Below are positions 1 to 8,508 of a stretch of DNA of 64,000 bases, one piece after another. This DNA is from Fen-1231 sp035286465 (GTDB lineage Bacteria; Gemmatimonadota; Gemmatimonadetes; Gemmatimonadales; Gemmatimonadaceae): positions 1 to 64,000 of the forward strand of contig DATEDF010000019.1 of assembly GCA_035286465.1 (NCBI GenBank), in the 5' to 3' direction. Numbering within the stretch: the first letter of the stretch is position 1; every line of letters starts with the position of its first letter. The notes under the pieces are model-generated. The model saw only the letters and a list, made by a program, of their open reading frames with translations. It was not told the DNA's origin and searched no databases. Both the position numbers and the translations under genes were made by a program.

Positions 1-732
1 ACGGCGACGCTGGACGAAGCCGACGACCTGCTCGCGCTGGCGCGGGCGCGGGGCATGCTCGTCCAGATCGGGCACATCGAGCGCTTCAACCGCGCCATCC
101 GGGCCGCCCTGCCGCACGTGGATCATCCGCTGTTCATGGACAGCGACCGGCTCGCGCCGTTCAATCCGCGCGGCGCCGACGTGGCCGTCGTGCTCGACCT
201 GATGATCCACGACATTGACCTCCTGCTGACGCTCACGGGGGCGAAGGTGCGCGACGTGTCGGCGGTGGGGATTCCGGTGCTCACGCCGTCGGTGGACATC
301 GCGAACGCGCGCATCACGTTCGAGAATGGAGCCGTCGCGACGATCACCGCGAGCCGCGTGTCGCGCGACCGGATGCGCAAGCTGCGCATCTTCCAGCGGA
401 ACGGGTACCTCTCGCTCGACCTCGCGGCCGGTACGGGCGAGCTCTATCGCCTCCGCACGGGAGTGGACTTCGCGGCGCTCGCACAGGCCGCGCAGCCGCT
501 TGAGGCCTTCGTCGAGCGCGTGCCGCTCGCCGCGCCCGAGGGCGAGCCGCTCAAACTGGAGCTCGAGAGCTTCGTGGCGGCACTGCGCGGCGAATCGCCC
601 GTCGCGGTGACGGGGGAGGACGGGCGGGAGGCGCTGGCGGTGGCGTTGCGGATCGTGCGCGACATCGAGCGCGCGCTGCCGACGGCGGTGCCGATGTTCG
701 CGGTGGAAGCGAACGCAGGCGCCGGTGCGTGA
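1..732 (+). CDS. Gfo/Idh/MocA-family oxidoreductase, 5' end cut by window
   Basis: The reading frame is open from base 1, so the N-terminal Rossmann NAD(P)-binding half, with its glycine-rich loop, lies outside the window. What remains is the C-terminal substrate/dimer domain; the GHIERFN segment near position 70 and the HDID segment near position 210 are typical of Gfo/Idh/MocA proteins. The stop overlaps the lpxB start by 8 bases, so the two are translationally coupled. A Gfo/Idh gene next to lpxA/lpxB recalls GnnA, which oxidises UDP-GlcNAc for 2,3-diamino-sugar lipid A. The matching aminotransferase (GnnB) is not between this gene and lpxB, so that role is only a possibility. Confidence 0.85.
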   Translation, partial: TATLDEADDLLALARARGMLVQIGHIERFNRAIRAALPHVDHPLFMDSDRLAPFNPRGADVAVVLDLMIHDIDLLLTLTGAKVRDVSAVGIPVLTPSVDIANARITFENGAVATITASRVSRDRMRKLRIFQRNGYLSLDLAAGTGELYRLRTGVDFAALAQAAQPLEAFVERVPLAAPEGEPLKLELESFVAALRGESPVAVTGEDGREALAVALRIVRDIERALPTAVPMFAVEANAGAGA

Positions 733-1834
733 AGCTCTGATCCTCGCTGGCGAAGCGTCGGGCGACCTGCACGGCGCATCGCTCGCGGAGGCCCTGCGCG
801 CGATCCGGCCGGACCTCGGCCTGACCGGCACGGGGGGCGAGCGGATGCACGCGGCTGGCGTCACGCTCCTCGAGCGGACCGAGGGGGTTGTGGGGTTCGT
901 CGAGGTGCTCAAGCACCTTCCCGCGCACTTCGTGCTGCAGGCGCGGCTGCGCGAGCGGCTCGCCGGCGGCTCCGTGGCGCTCGTGATCCTCATTGATTAT
1001 CCGGGGTTCAACCTGCGCGTGGCCGCGGACGCGCGCGCGGTGGGCGTGCCCGTGCTCTACTACATCACGCCGCAGGTGTGGGCGTGGCGTGCGGGCCGGC
1101 TCGGCACGATGGCCCGGGTGATCACCCGGGCCGCCGTGATTCTTCCGTTCGAGGAGGCGCTGCTCCGGTCGCACGGCGTGGACGCGACCTTCGTAGGCCA
1201 TCCGCTGCTCGACCGGGCGCGTGAGCTGCCGGAACCGGCCGACGCCCGGAGGCGCCTCGGCCTGGACGCTCGTGCCGAAGTGCTCGCGCTCTTTCCGGGG
1301 AGTCGCGCGCAGGAGATCGAGCGGCACCTCGAGCGATGCGTAGCGGTGGCGGCCGAGCTCGAGCGGCGGCGGCCCGGCCTTCGCGTGGTCGTGAGCGCGG
1401 CGCCGACCGTCCGTCTCGACGAGCGACGCGTGCCCTATCCCATCGTGCGGTCCTCCTCGCTCGAGTTGATGCGGGCCGCCGACGTCGCGCTGTGCAAGAG
1501 CGGGACGACCACGCTCGAGGCCGCCGTGGCCGGCTGCCCGTGCGCCATCGTGTACCGCACGAGCCCGCTGAGCTACGCGATCGCGCGGTCCCTGGTGCGG
1601 ATCCCCCGGATCGGGCTCCTGAACATCGTGGCGGGGCGGCGCGTCGCGCCCGAGTTCGTGCAAGGGGACTTCGAGCCCGCGCGCGTGGCCGACGCCCTCG
1701 ATCCGCTTTTCGCCGCGGACGCGCCGGCGCGCCGCGCCATGCTCGCCGGCCTCGCCGAAGTGCGCGCGAAGCTCGGCACGCCGGGTGCGGCGGCGCGCGT
1801 GGCACGGATGGCGGCGGACCTGGCGGGATCGTGA
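725..1834 (+). CDS. lpxB: Lipid-A-disaccharide synthase LpxB
   Basis: A 369-residue protein with the LpxB pattern: an AGEASGD motif near residue 8, the PQVWAWR segment near 115 and a C-terminal nucleotide-sugar-binding half with KSGTTTLE near 260. It is a peripheral membrane GT-B enzyme that joins UDP-2,3-diacylglucosamine to lipid X to give the lipid A disaccharide. Length is normal for the family. GTG start inside the end of the upstream Gfo/Idh gene; the end overlaps the next gene as GTGA. It forms an operon with the DUF374 acyltransferase and lpxK. Confidence 0.97.
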   Translation: MREALILAGEASGDLHGASLAEALRAIRPDLGLTGTGGERMHAAGVTLLERTEGVVGFVEVLKHLPAHFVLQARLRERLAGGSVALVILIDYPGFNLRVAADARAVGVPVLYYITPQVWAWRAGRLGTMARVITRAAVILPFEEALLRSHGVDATFVGHPLLDRARELPEPADARRRLGLDARAEVLALFPGSRAQEIERHLERCVAVAAELERRRPGLRVVVSAAPTVRLDERRVPYPIVRSSSLELMRAADVALCKSGTTTLEAAVAGCPCAIVYRTSPLSYAIARSLVRIPRIGLLNIVAGRRVAPEFVQGDFEPARVADALDPLFAADAPARRAMLAGLAEVRAKLGTPGAAARVARMAADLAGS

Positions 1835-2475
1835 CGGAGCGCTCCGCGGACTGGCGGCTGGGCCTGGCCGTGACGCTCGGCCGCGCCGCGCTCGCGCTGC
1901 TCGCGCGCACCTGGCGCTTTCGCGCGCGCAACCCGGAGGAGTGGGAGCGGCTCCGCGCCGAGCGGAAGCCGTTCGTGTTCGTCCTCTGGCACGGCGGGCT
2001 CCTGCCGCTCACCTATTGGCACCGTGGCCGGGACATCGCGGTGCTCATCAGCCAGCACCGTGACGGGGAGATCATCGCGCGCGTGGTGCGCGCGTGGGGC
2101 TACCGTACGATCCGCGGTTCGACGACGCGCGGCGGCGGCCGCGCGCTGCTCGAGATGATCCGCGAACTCGAAGCGGGTGCGGTGGTCGCCGTCACCCCGG
2201 ATGGCCCGCGGGGGCCCGCGCGCCAGTTTCAGCCCGGCGCGCTCGTCGCGGCACAGCGCGCGCGCGTCCCGGTCGTTCCGATCGCGGTGCGGGTGGATCG
2301 CGCGTGGCGATTCACGAGCTGGGATGTGTTCCTGGTGCCGAAGCCGTTCGCCCGGGTCACGATTGCGTGGGGCGACCCGACGAGCGTGCGCGGTTCGACG
2401 CCCCGTGAAGCGGCGGACGAGGCTTCTCGCTTCGAAACGCTGATGCGCACCACGCAGGAACGCGCCGATGCGTGA
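1831..2475 (+). CDS. DUF374 lysophospholipid-acyltransferase-like protein
   Basis: A 214-residue protein of the DUF374 (PF04028) branch of the LPLAT superfamily. Visible hallmarks are LWHGG near residue 52, SQHRDGE near 73 and TPDGPRGP near 122, which form the acyltransferase core. The start is the GTG that overlaps the lpxB stop (GTGA); the frame is open further upstream, but that stretch lies inside lpxB. Position between lpxB and lpxK suggests a lipid A late acyltransferase or another Kdo-lipid A modifying enzyme at the inner membrane. The acyl donor and exact acceptor are not determined by the sequence. Confidence 0.9.
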   Translation: MTERSADWRLGLAVTLGRAALALLARTWRFRARNPEEWERLRAERKPFVFVLWHGGLLPLTYWHRGRDIAVLISQHRDGEIIARVVRAWGYRTIRGSTTRGGGRALLEMIRELEAGAVVAVTPDGPRGPARQFQPGALVAAQRARVPVVPIAVRVDRAWRFTSWDVFLVPKPFARVTIAWGDPTSVRGSTPREAADEASRFETLMRTTQERADA

Positions 2476-3490
2476 CCGCGCGCTCAACCACGTCTGGGAG
2501 TCGGGCGCCCCGGACGCGCGCCTCGCCCGCGCCGTGCTGGCGCCGTTCGGCTGGGCGTTCGGCGCCGCCGTCGCGATTCGCAACCTGGCGTACGACCGTG
2601 CCTGGCTGCCGCAGCACGCGCTGGCGCTCCCGGCGATCGCGGTGGGGAATCTGACGGTCGGGGGCACGGGCAAGACGCCCGTCTCGGCGTGGCTCGCCGC
2701 GCGGCTTCGCGCGCGCGGCGCGCGTCCCGCGATCGTGCTTCGCGGCTACGGCGGCGACGAGCCGCTCGTGCACGCGCGACTGAACCCCGATGTCCTCGTG
2801 CTCGCCGACGCCGACCGGGTGCGCGCGGCGATACGCGCGCGCGAGGCGGGGGCGACGGTCGTGGTCCTCGACGACGGGTTCCAGCACCGCCGGGCGAAGC
2901 GCGACGCCGACCTCGTGCTGCTCTCCGCCGACCGCTTCGGGCCCGTGCGGCTCCTCCCCGCGGGACCCTGGCGCGAGCCGCTCGCCGCGCTCGGGCGCGC
3001 GAGCGCGGTCGTGGTCACGCGGAAGAGCGCGTCGCGCATCCGGGCGCGAGAACTGCTCGCGCACGCGATGCGCTTCGCGCCGCGCGCGGCCGGCGCGCTC
3101 GTGCACCTGCCGGTGGACGCGCTCGTGGCGTGCGCGGGGGATGCGCGCCGCGACGCCGTCGCGCTCGCCGGGACGGACGTCCTCGCGATCACCGCAATCG
3201 CCGACGCGCGCCCGTTCGAATCGCAGTTGCGCGCGCTCGGCGCACGCGTGCAGAGCGCGGCGTATGACGATCACCACCTGTTCACCGTCCTGGATGCCGA
3301 GGCGCTCGCGCGGCGCGCGACGCGCGTGGCGTGGGTTGTGTGCACGCTGAAGGACGCGGTGAAGCTCGAGCCGGTCTGGCCTCGCGCAGGGCCGCCGTTG
3401 TGGTATCTTTCTCAGCGCGTCTCCGTGGAAGCGGGCGCCGATGCTCTCGAGGCGCTCATCGCCGGTGTGATCTCCCGGACGGCGCCTTGA
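2468..3490 (+). CDS. lpxK: Tetraacyldisaccharide 4'-kinase LpxK
   Basis: A 340-residue membrane-associated P-loop kinase that phosphorylates the 4' position of the lipid A disaccharide to make lipid IVA. The Walker A motif GGTGKTP is at residues 65-71 and the family's DDGFQH motif at 135-140. Hydrophobic N-terminal residues 20-40 fit the membrane anchor. The ATG start overlaps the end of the DUF374 gene by 8 bases, so lpxB, the acyltransferase and lpxK are one translational unit. No Kdo transferase (waaA) lies beside it, although it often neighbours lpxK. Confidence 0.96.
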   Translation: MRDRALNHVWESGAPDARLARAVLAPFGWAFGAAVAIRNLAYDRAWLPQHALALPAIAVGNLTVGGTGKTPVSAWLAARLRARGARPAIVLRGYGGDEPLVHARLNPDVLVLADADRVRAAIRAREAGATVVVLDDGFQHRRAKRDADLVLLSADRFGPVRLLPAGPWREPLAALGRASAVVVTRKSASRIRARELLAHAMRFAPRAAGALVHLPVDALVACAGDARRDAVALAGTDVLAITAIADARPFESQLRALGARVQSAAYDDHHLFTVLDAEALARRATRVAWVVCTLKDAVKLEPVWPRAGPPLWYLSQRVSVEAGADALEALIAGVISRTAP

Positions 3491-3535
3491 CGGCTTCACT
3501 ACGCCGGCCCATGCTGGCTCAACGACCGAATCCGA

Positions 3536-4843
3536 ATGGCTCCCGAGCTGCTGCTGCCGACCAACTCGATCGTTCACCCCGACAAGGATCGCTTTCTCCA
3601 CGAGGAGAACCCCTTCGAGGCGATGATGTCCCGCTTCGACCGGGCGGCGGAGCTGCTCGACCTCGAGCCGGGCATCTACAAGGTGCTCCGGCACGCGGAA
3701 AAGCAGATCATCACGTCGATTCCGGTGATGATGGACGGCGGCGAAGTCGATGTGTTCACCGGGTTTCGCGTGCTCTACAACACGTCGCGCGGCCCGGCCA
3801 AGGGTGGCATCCGCTTCGACAGCGCCGTGACGCTCAACGAAGTGACAGCGCTCGCCGCGTGGATGACCTGGAAGTGCGCGGTCGTCAACATCCCGTTCGG
3901 CGGTGCCAAGGGCGGCGTGGTCTGCGACCCGCTGAAGATGAGTGTCGGCGAGCTCGAGCGACTGACGCGCCGGTACACCGCGTCCATCATCGCGACGCTC
4001 GGCCCCGACTCCGACGTTCCCGCGCCCGACGTCAACACGAACGAGCGCGTGATGGCGTGGATCATGGACACGTACTCGATGCACGTCCGCCACACCGTCA
4101 CGGCCGTCGTCACGGGGAAGCCCGTCGAAATGGGTGGCTCCCTGGGGCGCCGCGAGGCGACCGGCCGCGGGTGCATGATCGTCGCGAAGGAAGCGCTGGC
4201 ACATCTCGGGATGGACGTGAAGGGCGCCACGGTCGCCATCCAGGGGTTCGGCAACGTCGGGTCCATCGGCGCGCAGCTCCTCCAGCGCGAGGGGTGCAAG
4301 GTGGTCGCGATCAGCGACCGCACGTGCGGTCTGCATAACAAGGCCGGGTTCGACGTGGACGACGCGATTGCGTGGGTCGCGGCGCACCAGACGCTCGAGG
4401 GCTATCCGAAGGGGTCGCGCTTGACGAACGACGAGCTCCTCACGCTTGACGTGGACGTGCTGCTCCCCGCCGCGCTCGAGAACGTCATCACGACGAAGAA
4501 CGCCGCCTCCATCCGGGCGAAAGTCATCTGCGAGGGCGCCAACGGGCCGACCACGGCGGCCGCGGACACGATCCTCGAGGAGAAGGGGATCTTCGTCGTG
4601 CCGGACATCCTCGCCAACGCGGGCGGCGTCACCGTGTCGTACTTCGAGTGGGTGCAGGACCGCGGCGGCTACTTCTGGACGGAGCAGACGGTCAACGACC
4701 GGCTCACCGAGATCATGCAGGGGTCCTTCCGCGCCGTGCTCCAGCTCGCGAAGCAGCACAAGGTGAACATGCGCACCGCGGCGTACATGCTCGCGATCAG
4801 CCGCGTGGCGACGGTGCACCGTCTGCGCGGGATCTATGCCTGA
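3536..4843 (+). CDS. gdhA: Glu/Leu/Phe/Val dehydrogenase (probable glutamate dehydrogenase)
   Basis: A 435-residue enzyme of the hexameric glutamate dehydrogenase family, interconverting glutamate and 2-oxoglutarate plus ammonia. The substrate/catalytic segment has GPAKGGIR at 86-93 and FGGAKGG at 121-127 with catalytic Lys125. PAPDVNT at 162-168 carries the catalytic Asp. The NAD(P)-binding domain begins with GFGNVG at 237-242. Length fits the bacterial GDH class. ATG start 45 bases after lpxK; I see no convincing promoter in that gap. Leucine dehydrogenases are usually shorter, so glutamate is the favoured substrate. Cofactor choice cannot be read reliably. Confidence 0.93.
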   Translation: MAPELLLPTNSIVHPDKDRFLHEENPFEAMMSRFDRAAELLDLEPGIYKVLRHAEKQIITSIPVMMDGGEVDVFTGFRVLYNTSRGPAKGGIRFDSAVTLNEVTALAAWMTWKCAVVNIPFGGAKGGVVCDPLKMSVGELERLTRRYTASIIATLGPDSDVPAPDVNTNERVMAWIMDTYSMHVRHTVTAVVTGKPVEMGGSLGRREATGRGCMIVAKEALAHLGMDVKGATVAIQGFGNVGSIGAQLLQREGCKVVAISDRTCGLHNKAGFDVDDAIAWVAAHQTLEGYPKGSRLTNDELLTLDVDVLLPAALENVITTKNAASIRAKVICEGANGPTTAAADTILEEKGIFVVPDILANAGGVTVSYFEWVQDRGGYFWTEQTVNDRLTEIMQGSFRAVLQLAKQHKVNMRTAAYMLAISRVATVHRLRGIYA

Positions 4844-4858
4844 CGCGCGTTGCGGTCG

Positions 4859-5323
4859 GTGAAGGTCATCGTCGCCGCGGTCGGGAAGCCGCGTCATCCG
4901 GCGCTTGCCGCGGCGATTCGGGAGTTCGAGCAGCGAGCGGAGCGCTACTGGCCGCTGGAGGTGCACGAGGTCCGCGGGGAGCCGGCGAAGGCGGTCTCCG
5001 CGGACCTCGTGCGCGTGCGGGAAGGCGAGCGGCTGGCGAAGGTGCTGCCACGCTCGGCGCACGTCGTCGCGTGCGATCCCGGCGGATCCTCGATGACCTC
5101 GGAGGAGTTCAGTGGATGGCTCCAGAAGGAGCGGGAGCGCGGACGCGACGTGGCCTTCGTAATCGGCGGGGCGTTCGGCCTCTCTGACGCGGTGCGCCGC
5201 TCGGCGCGCGAGCGGCTGGCCCTCGCGCCCTGGACGCTCTCGCACGAGCTGGCGCGCCTCGTGCTCGCCGAACAGCTCTATCGCGCGGGGACCATCGTGC
5301 GACGCGAGCCGTACCACAAGTGA
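4859..5323 (+). CDS. rlmH: 23S rRNA (pseudouridine1915-N3)-methyltransferase RlmH
   Basis: A 154-residue SPOUT-class methyltransferase, nearly the same length as E. coli RlmH (155). It methylates pseudouridine 1915 in helix 69 of 23S rRNA on the assembled ribosome. The trefoil-knot SAM loop is seen in FVIGGAFGLS, and the C-terminal segment LAEQLYRAGTI...PYHK is diagnostic. I chose the GTG at 4859 because the protein then begins (M)KVIVAAVGK like its relatives. A TTG at 4850 is the alternative. No clear Shine-Dalgarno is present for either. Confidence 0.94.
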   Translation: MKVIVAAVGKPRHPALAAAIREFEQRAERYWPLEVHEVRGEPAKAVSADLVRVREGERLAKVLPRSAHVVACDPGGSSMTSEEFSGWLQKERERGRDVAFVIGGAFGLSDAVRRSARERLALAPWTLSHELARLVLAEQLYRAGTIVRREPYHK

Positions 5324-5342
5324 ACGCCGGAGTACGGACGCG

Positions 5343-6890
5343 GTGAGCGCGCCACGGGTGCTGGCCGAACCGATCGGCGGGAGCGCGCTCTGCCGGGCCG
5401 CGCTCGACGGCACGGCGCCGGGGGGCTGGTACCTGCCGCGACCGCGCGGCGCGGACGAGTGGCGCAGTCACGCCGAGGCGGTGCGGAGCGCGTTTCCGGG
5501 AGCCCGCTGGCTGGAGACGCTGCGCCCCGCGATCGCCGCGAGCGGGCCGGCCGCCGAGCGGATCGAGCGGGTCGCGGCGGGCCGCGGCGTGCTCGTCACG
5601 TCCGGGCAGCAGCCCGGGTTGTTCGGCGGACCCACCTACACGTGGCTGAAGGCCATCTCGGCCCTGGCCTTTGCCGACCGGCTGGAACGCGAGACCGGGA
5701 TTCCCACGGCGCCTGTTTTCTGGGCGGCGACCGACGACGCCGACTTCGAGGAGGCGAGCGTCACGACCGTGTCGCTCGGCACGGAGACCCGCCGCATCGC
5801 CATCACCCGGGAAGGACCCGACGGGCTGGTGATGGCGCAGATGCCGCTTGGCGACGTATCCGCTCAGCTCGCCGCGCTCGTCGAGGCCGCCGGGTCGGCA
5901 TCGCAGGCGGTCGTGCTCGGCGCGCTGCGCGCGTCGTACCACAAGGACGCGACAGTCGGAGGGGCCTTCGTGTCGTTTCTCCGCGCCGTGCTCGAGCCGC
6001 TCGGCATTGCCGTGATTGATGCGTGGCATCCCGCGGTGCGCTCAGCGGCGCGCCCGACGATGGTGGAGGCGCTGGGGCGCGCGGCCGCCATCGACGAGGC
6101 CGTCGCGCTTCGCAACGTCTCCATCGAGCGCGCGGGCTATCGGGTGCAGGTCGCGCGCGTGCCGCGCCTGTCGCTCGTGTTTCGCAGCACGGTCGGCGTC
6201 AAGGAGCGCGTCCCGCTCGCGCAGGCCGCCGATGCGGCGCACCGGGAGCATCTGGTGCTGTCGCCGAACGTGCTGCTGCGGCCCATCGTCGAGCGCCGGC
6301 TCCTGCCGTCGGTCGCGTACCTGGGCGGACCTTCCGAGATCGCCTACTTCGCGCAGGTGGGCGCGGTGGCCGAAGCGATCGGCGCCGCCCTGCCGCTCGT
6401 CCTGCCACGCTGGTCCGCGACCCTCATCGAGCCGTCGGTGGACCGCATGCTGGGGCGTCTCGGCATGGTGCTCGAGGACGTGCGGACGCCGCACGTGGCG
6501 GAGCGGCGGATCGGCGAGCGGGCGATGCCGGCCGCGGTCCGTGACGCCCTCGAACATCTCCGAAGCGCGATTGATGAGCGCGTGGACGTCGTCGCGGGTG
6601 CGATGCAGTCCGGCTCGCTGGTGAGCCGCGAGGTGCTGGAAGGGGCGCGCGCGCAACTGCGCCACCGGGCCGACCGTCTCGAGCGGCGGATCCGCGCGGC
6701 CGCGACGCGGGGAGAAGCCGCGGCCGTGCGCGACCTCGCCGCGATCCGCGCGGCGTTGATGCCGAGCGGAGTGCGCCAGGAACGACGGCTCTGTCTCGTG
6801 CCGTTGCTCGCGCGGCACGGAGACCTCCTGATTGCGCAGCTCAAGGCCGGAGCGGCGCTGCACGCGGGCGCGCTGTTCGGCGCCAAGTGA
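5343..6890 (+). CDS. bshC: Bacillithiol biosynthesis cysteine-adding enzyme BshC
   Basis: A 515-residue cytosolic protein with clear BshC signatures: VTSGQQPGLFGGP near residue 85, then GIPTAPVFWAATDD near 120, from the nucleotidyltransferase-like core. BshC adds cysteine to GlcN-malate, the last step of bacillithiol synthesis. A C-terminal helical segment (about 395-480) matches the family's coiled coil. GTG start with GGAG about 10 bases upstream; the end overlaps murJ by 4 bases. The partner genes bshA and bshB are not in the window. In this LPS-bearing genome bacillithiol is presumably the main low-molecular-weight thiol. Confidence 0.95.
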   Translation: MSAPRVLAEPIGGSALCRAALDGTAPGGWYLPRPRGADEWRSHAEAVRSAFPGARWLETLRPAIAASGPAAERIERVAAGRGVLVTSGQQPGLFGGPTYTWLKAISALAFADRLERETGIPTAPVFWAATDDADFEEASVTTVSLGTETRRIAITREGPDGLVMAQMPLGDVSAQLAALVEAAGSASQAVVLGALRASYHKDATVGGAFVSFLRAVLEPLGIAVIDAWHPAVRSAARPTMVEALGRAAAIDEAVALRNVSIERAGYRVQVARVPRLSLVFRSTVGVKERVPLAQAADAAHREHLVLSPNVLLRPIVERRLLPSVAYLGGPSEIAYFAQVGAVAEAIGAALPLVLPRWSATLIEPSVDRMLGRLGMVLEDVRTPHVAERRIGERAMPAAVRDALEHLRSAIDERVDVVAGAMQSGSLVSREVLEGARAQLRHRADRLERRIRAAATRGEAAAVRDLAAIRAALMPSGVRQERRLCLVPLLARHGDLLIAQLKAGAALHAGALFGAK

Positions 6891-8488
6891 GCGAGAACGC
6901 GCGCGGACGCGCGGGCGGCGGTGCCGCGCTCGTTGCCGCGGGCATTCTGGTCAGCCGGCTGTTCGGGCTGGTTCGCAATCGCCTGCTCGGCCACTTCCTC
7001 GGCACCGGCGAGGCCGCCGACGCGTTCGCGGCCGCGATCCGGATTCCCAACGTCCTCCAGAACCTCTTTGGCGAGGGCGTGCTCTCGGCGTCGTTCATCC
7101 CCGTGTACGCGCGACTTGTCGCCGAGGGGGACGAGGCCGAGGCCGGCCGCGTCGCCGGCGCCGTCGGCGCGCTGCTCGGACTCGTCAGTGCCGTGCTGGT
7201 GCTCCTCGGCATCCTGCTCGCGCCGATGGCGATTCCGCTCATCGCCCCCGGCTTCTCGGGCGAGAAGCGCGAGCTGACGATTCTGCTGGTCCAGGTGCTG
7301 TTCCCCGGCGTCGGCCTTCTCGTGCTCTCGGCGTGGGCGCTCGGCGTGCTCAACTCGCATCGCCGGTTCTTTCTGTCGTATGCGTCACCCGTCGCGATGA
7401 ACCTGGTGATGATCGCCGCGCTCCTCTGGCTCGGGCCGGCGTCGTCGGGCACGATGCCGGGCGAGGCGCATCTGGCGACGATGCTCGCGTGGGCGTCGGT
7501 GATCGGGAGCGCGCTGCAGTTCGCGGTGCAGCTGCCCACCGTCTGGCGCGTGGAACGGCGCTTGCGCTTCGACCTCGATGTGCGGCGCGCGCCCGTGCGG
7601 ACGGTGATGACGAACTTCATCCCCGTGTTCGCGGGCCGGGGCGTCGTCCAGATCAGCGCGTACGTGGACGGGCTGATCGCGTCGCTCGTCTCCGCCGGCG
7701 CGGTGGCCGTCCTCGGCTATGCGCAGGTGATCGCGGTGCTCCCCGTGTCGCTCTTCGGGATGTCCGTGTCGGCGGCGGAGTTGCCGGCGATGTCGGGCGA
7801 ACGTGGGAGTGAGGACGCGGTCGCCGCGGCACTGCGCCGCCGCCTGCGCGACGGGCTGCGGCGCATCGCGTTCTACGTGGTGCCGTCCGCCGCGCTCTTT
7901 CTCGCGCTCGGCGACGTGGTGGGCGCCACGCTCTACGAGACGGGCCAGTTCACGCGGCGCGACGTGGTGTGGCTCTGGGGCGTGCTGGCTGGTTCCGCGG
8001 TCGGCCTGCTGGCGGGCACGCTGGGGCGGCTTTACGCCTCCACGTGGTACGCGCTCCGCAACACGCGGACGCCGCTGGTGTACGCGCTGGCGCGGGTGAC
8101 GCTGGGGCTCGCGCTGGGTCTCATCGCCGCGCTCTGGCTCCCCGCGCGGCTCGGTCTCGACGCCAAATGGGGCGTTGCGGGGCTCACCGCCGCCTCCGGC
8201 ATTGCCGCGTGGCTGGAGTTCGCGCTTCTCAGGCGCTCGATCGAGCGCCGCATCGGGGCGGCCTCCGTGGAGCTGCGGTACGTCGCCGTGCTCTGGCTCT
8301 GCGCGCTCGGCGCCGCGATGCCGGCGTGGGGGGTGAAGCTCGCGCTCGGTGTCGGGCGGCCGGTGGTGCTCGGGGTCGCGGCGCTCGCGCTCTACGGCGC
8401 GACCTACCTCATCCTGACCGCCGCCGTCGGTGTGCCGGAATCCGGAGAGGTTCGCGCGCGGCTCGCGCGCCTCACAGGCCGGCGCTGA
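6887..8488 (+). CDS. murJ: Lipid II flippase MurJ
   Basis: A 533-residue integral membrane protein of the MOP superfamily with about 14 hydrophobic segments. It flips lipid II across the inner membrane for peptidoglycan synthesis. The N-terminus has SRLFGLVRNRLLG followed by ADAFAAAIRIPN and NLFGEG, the conserved first-helix and amphipathic motifs of MurJ with the essential arginines. The GTG start overlaps the bshC stop (GTGA). Length is typical for the family. It probably belongs to the same transcript as bshC. Confidence 0.95.
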   Translation: MSENARGRAGGGAALVAAGILVSRLFGLVRNRLLGHFLGTGEAADAFAAAIRIPNVLQNLFGEGVLSASFIPVYARLVAEGDEAEAGRVAGAVGALLGLVSAVLVLLGILLAPMAIPLIAPGFSGEKRELTILLVQVLFPGVGLLVLSAWALGVLNSHRRFFLSYASPVAMNLVMIAALLWLGPASSGTMPGEAHLATMLAWASVIGSALQFAVQLPTVWRVERRLRFDLDVRRAPVRTVMTNFIPVFAGRGVVQISAYVDGLIASLVSAGAVAVLGYAQVIAVLPVSLFGMSVSAAELPAMSGERGSEDAVAAALRRRLRDGLRRIAFYVVPSAALFLALGDVVGATLYETGQFTRRDVVWLWGVLAGSAVGLLAGTLGRLYASTWYALRNTRTPLVYALARVTLGLALGLIAALWLPARLGLDAKWGVAGLTAASGIAAWLEFALLRRSIERRIGAASVELRYVAVLWLCALGAAMPAWGVKLALGVGRPVVLGVAALALYGATYLILTAAVGVPESGEVRARLARLTGRR

Positions 8489-8496
8489 GCGGGCGC

Positions 8497-8502
8497 TAGA
8501 TT
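8497..8502 (+). promoter_or_regulatory. TAGATT box, possible -10 of a leaderless uvrC promoter
   Basis: TAGATT stands exactly 6 bases before the uvrC ATG, with no Shine-Dalgarno between. That spacing would place the transcript start at or next to the ATG. No good -35 is visible at 16-18 bases. The same box at the same distance precedes larC, and one 8 bases before yceD has a strong -35. Confidence 0.4.
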
Positions 8503-8508
8503 CCGGGC

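Noticed and set aside
2357..5413. A very long open frame (over 1000 codons) on the - strand across lpxK, gdhA and rlmH
   Set aside because: It is the antisense shadow of three clear genes on +. Its product is Arg/His/Glu-rich low-complexity sequence with no recognisable domain, a normal by-product of high GC.
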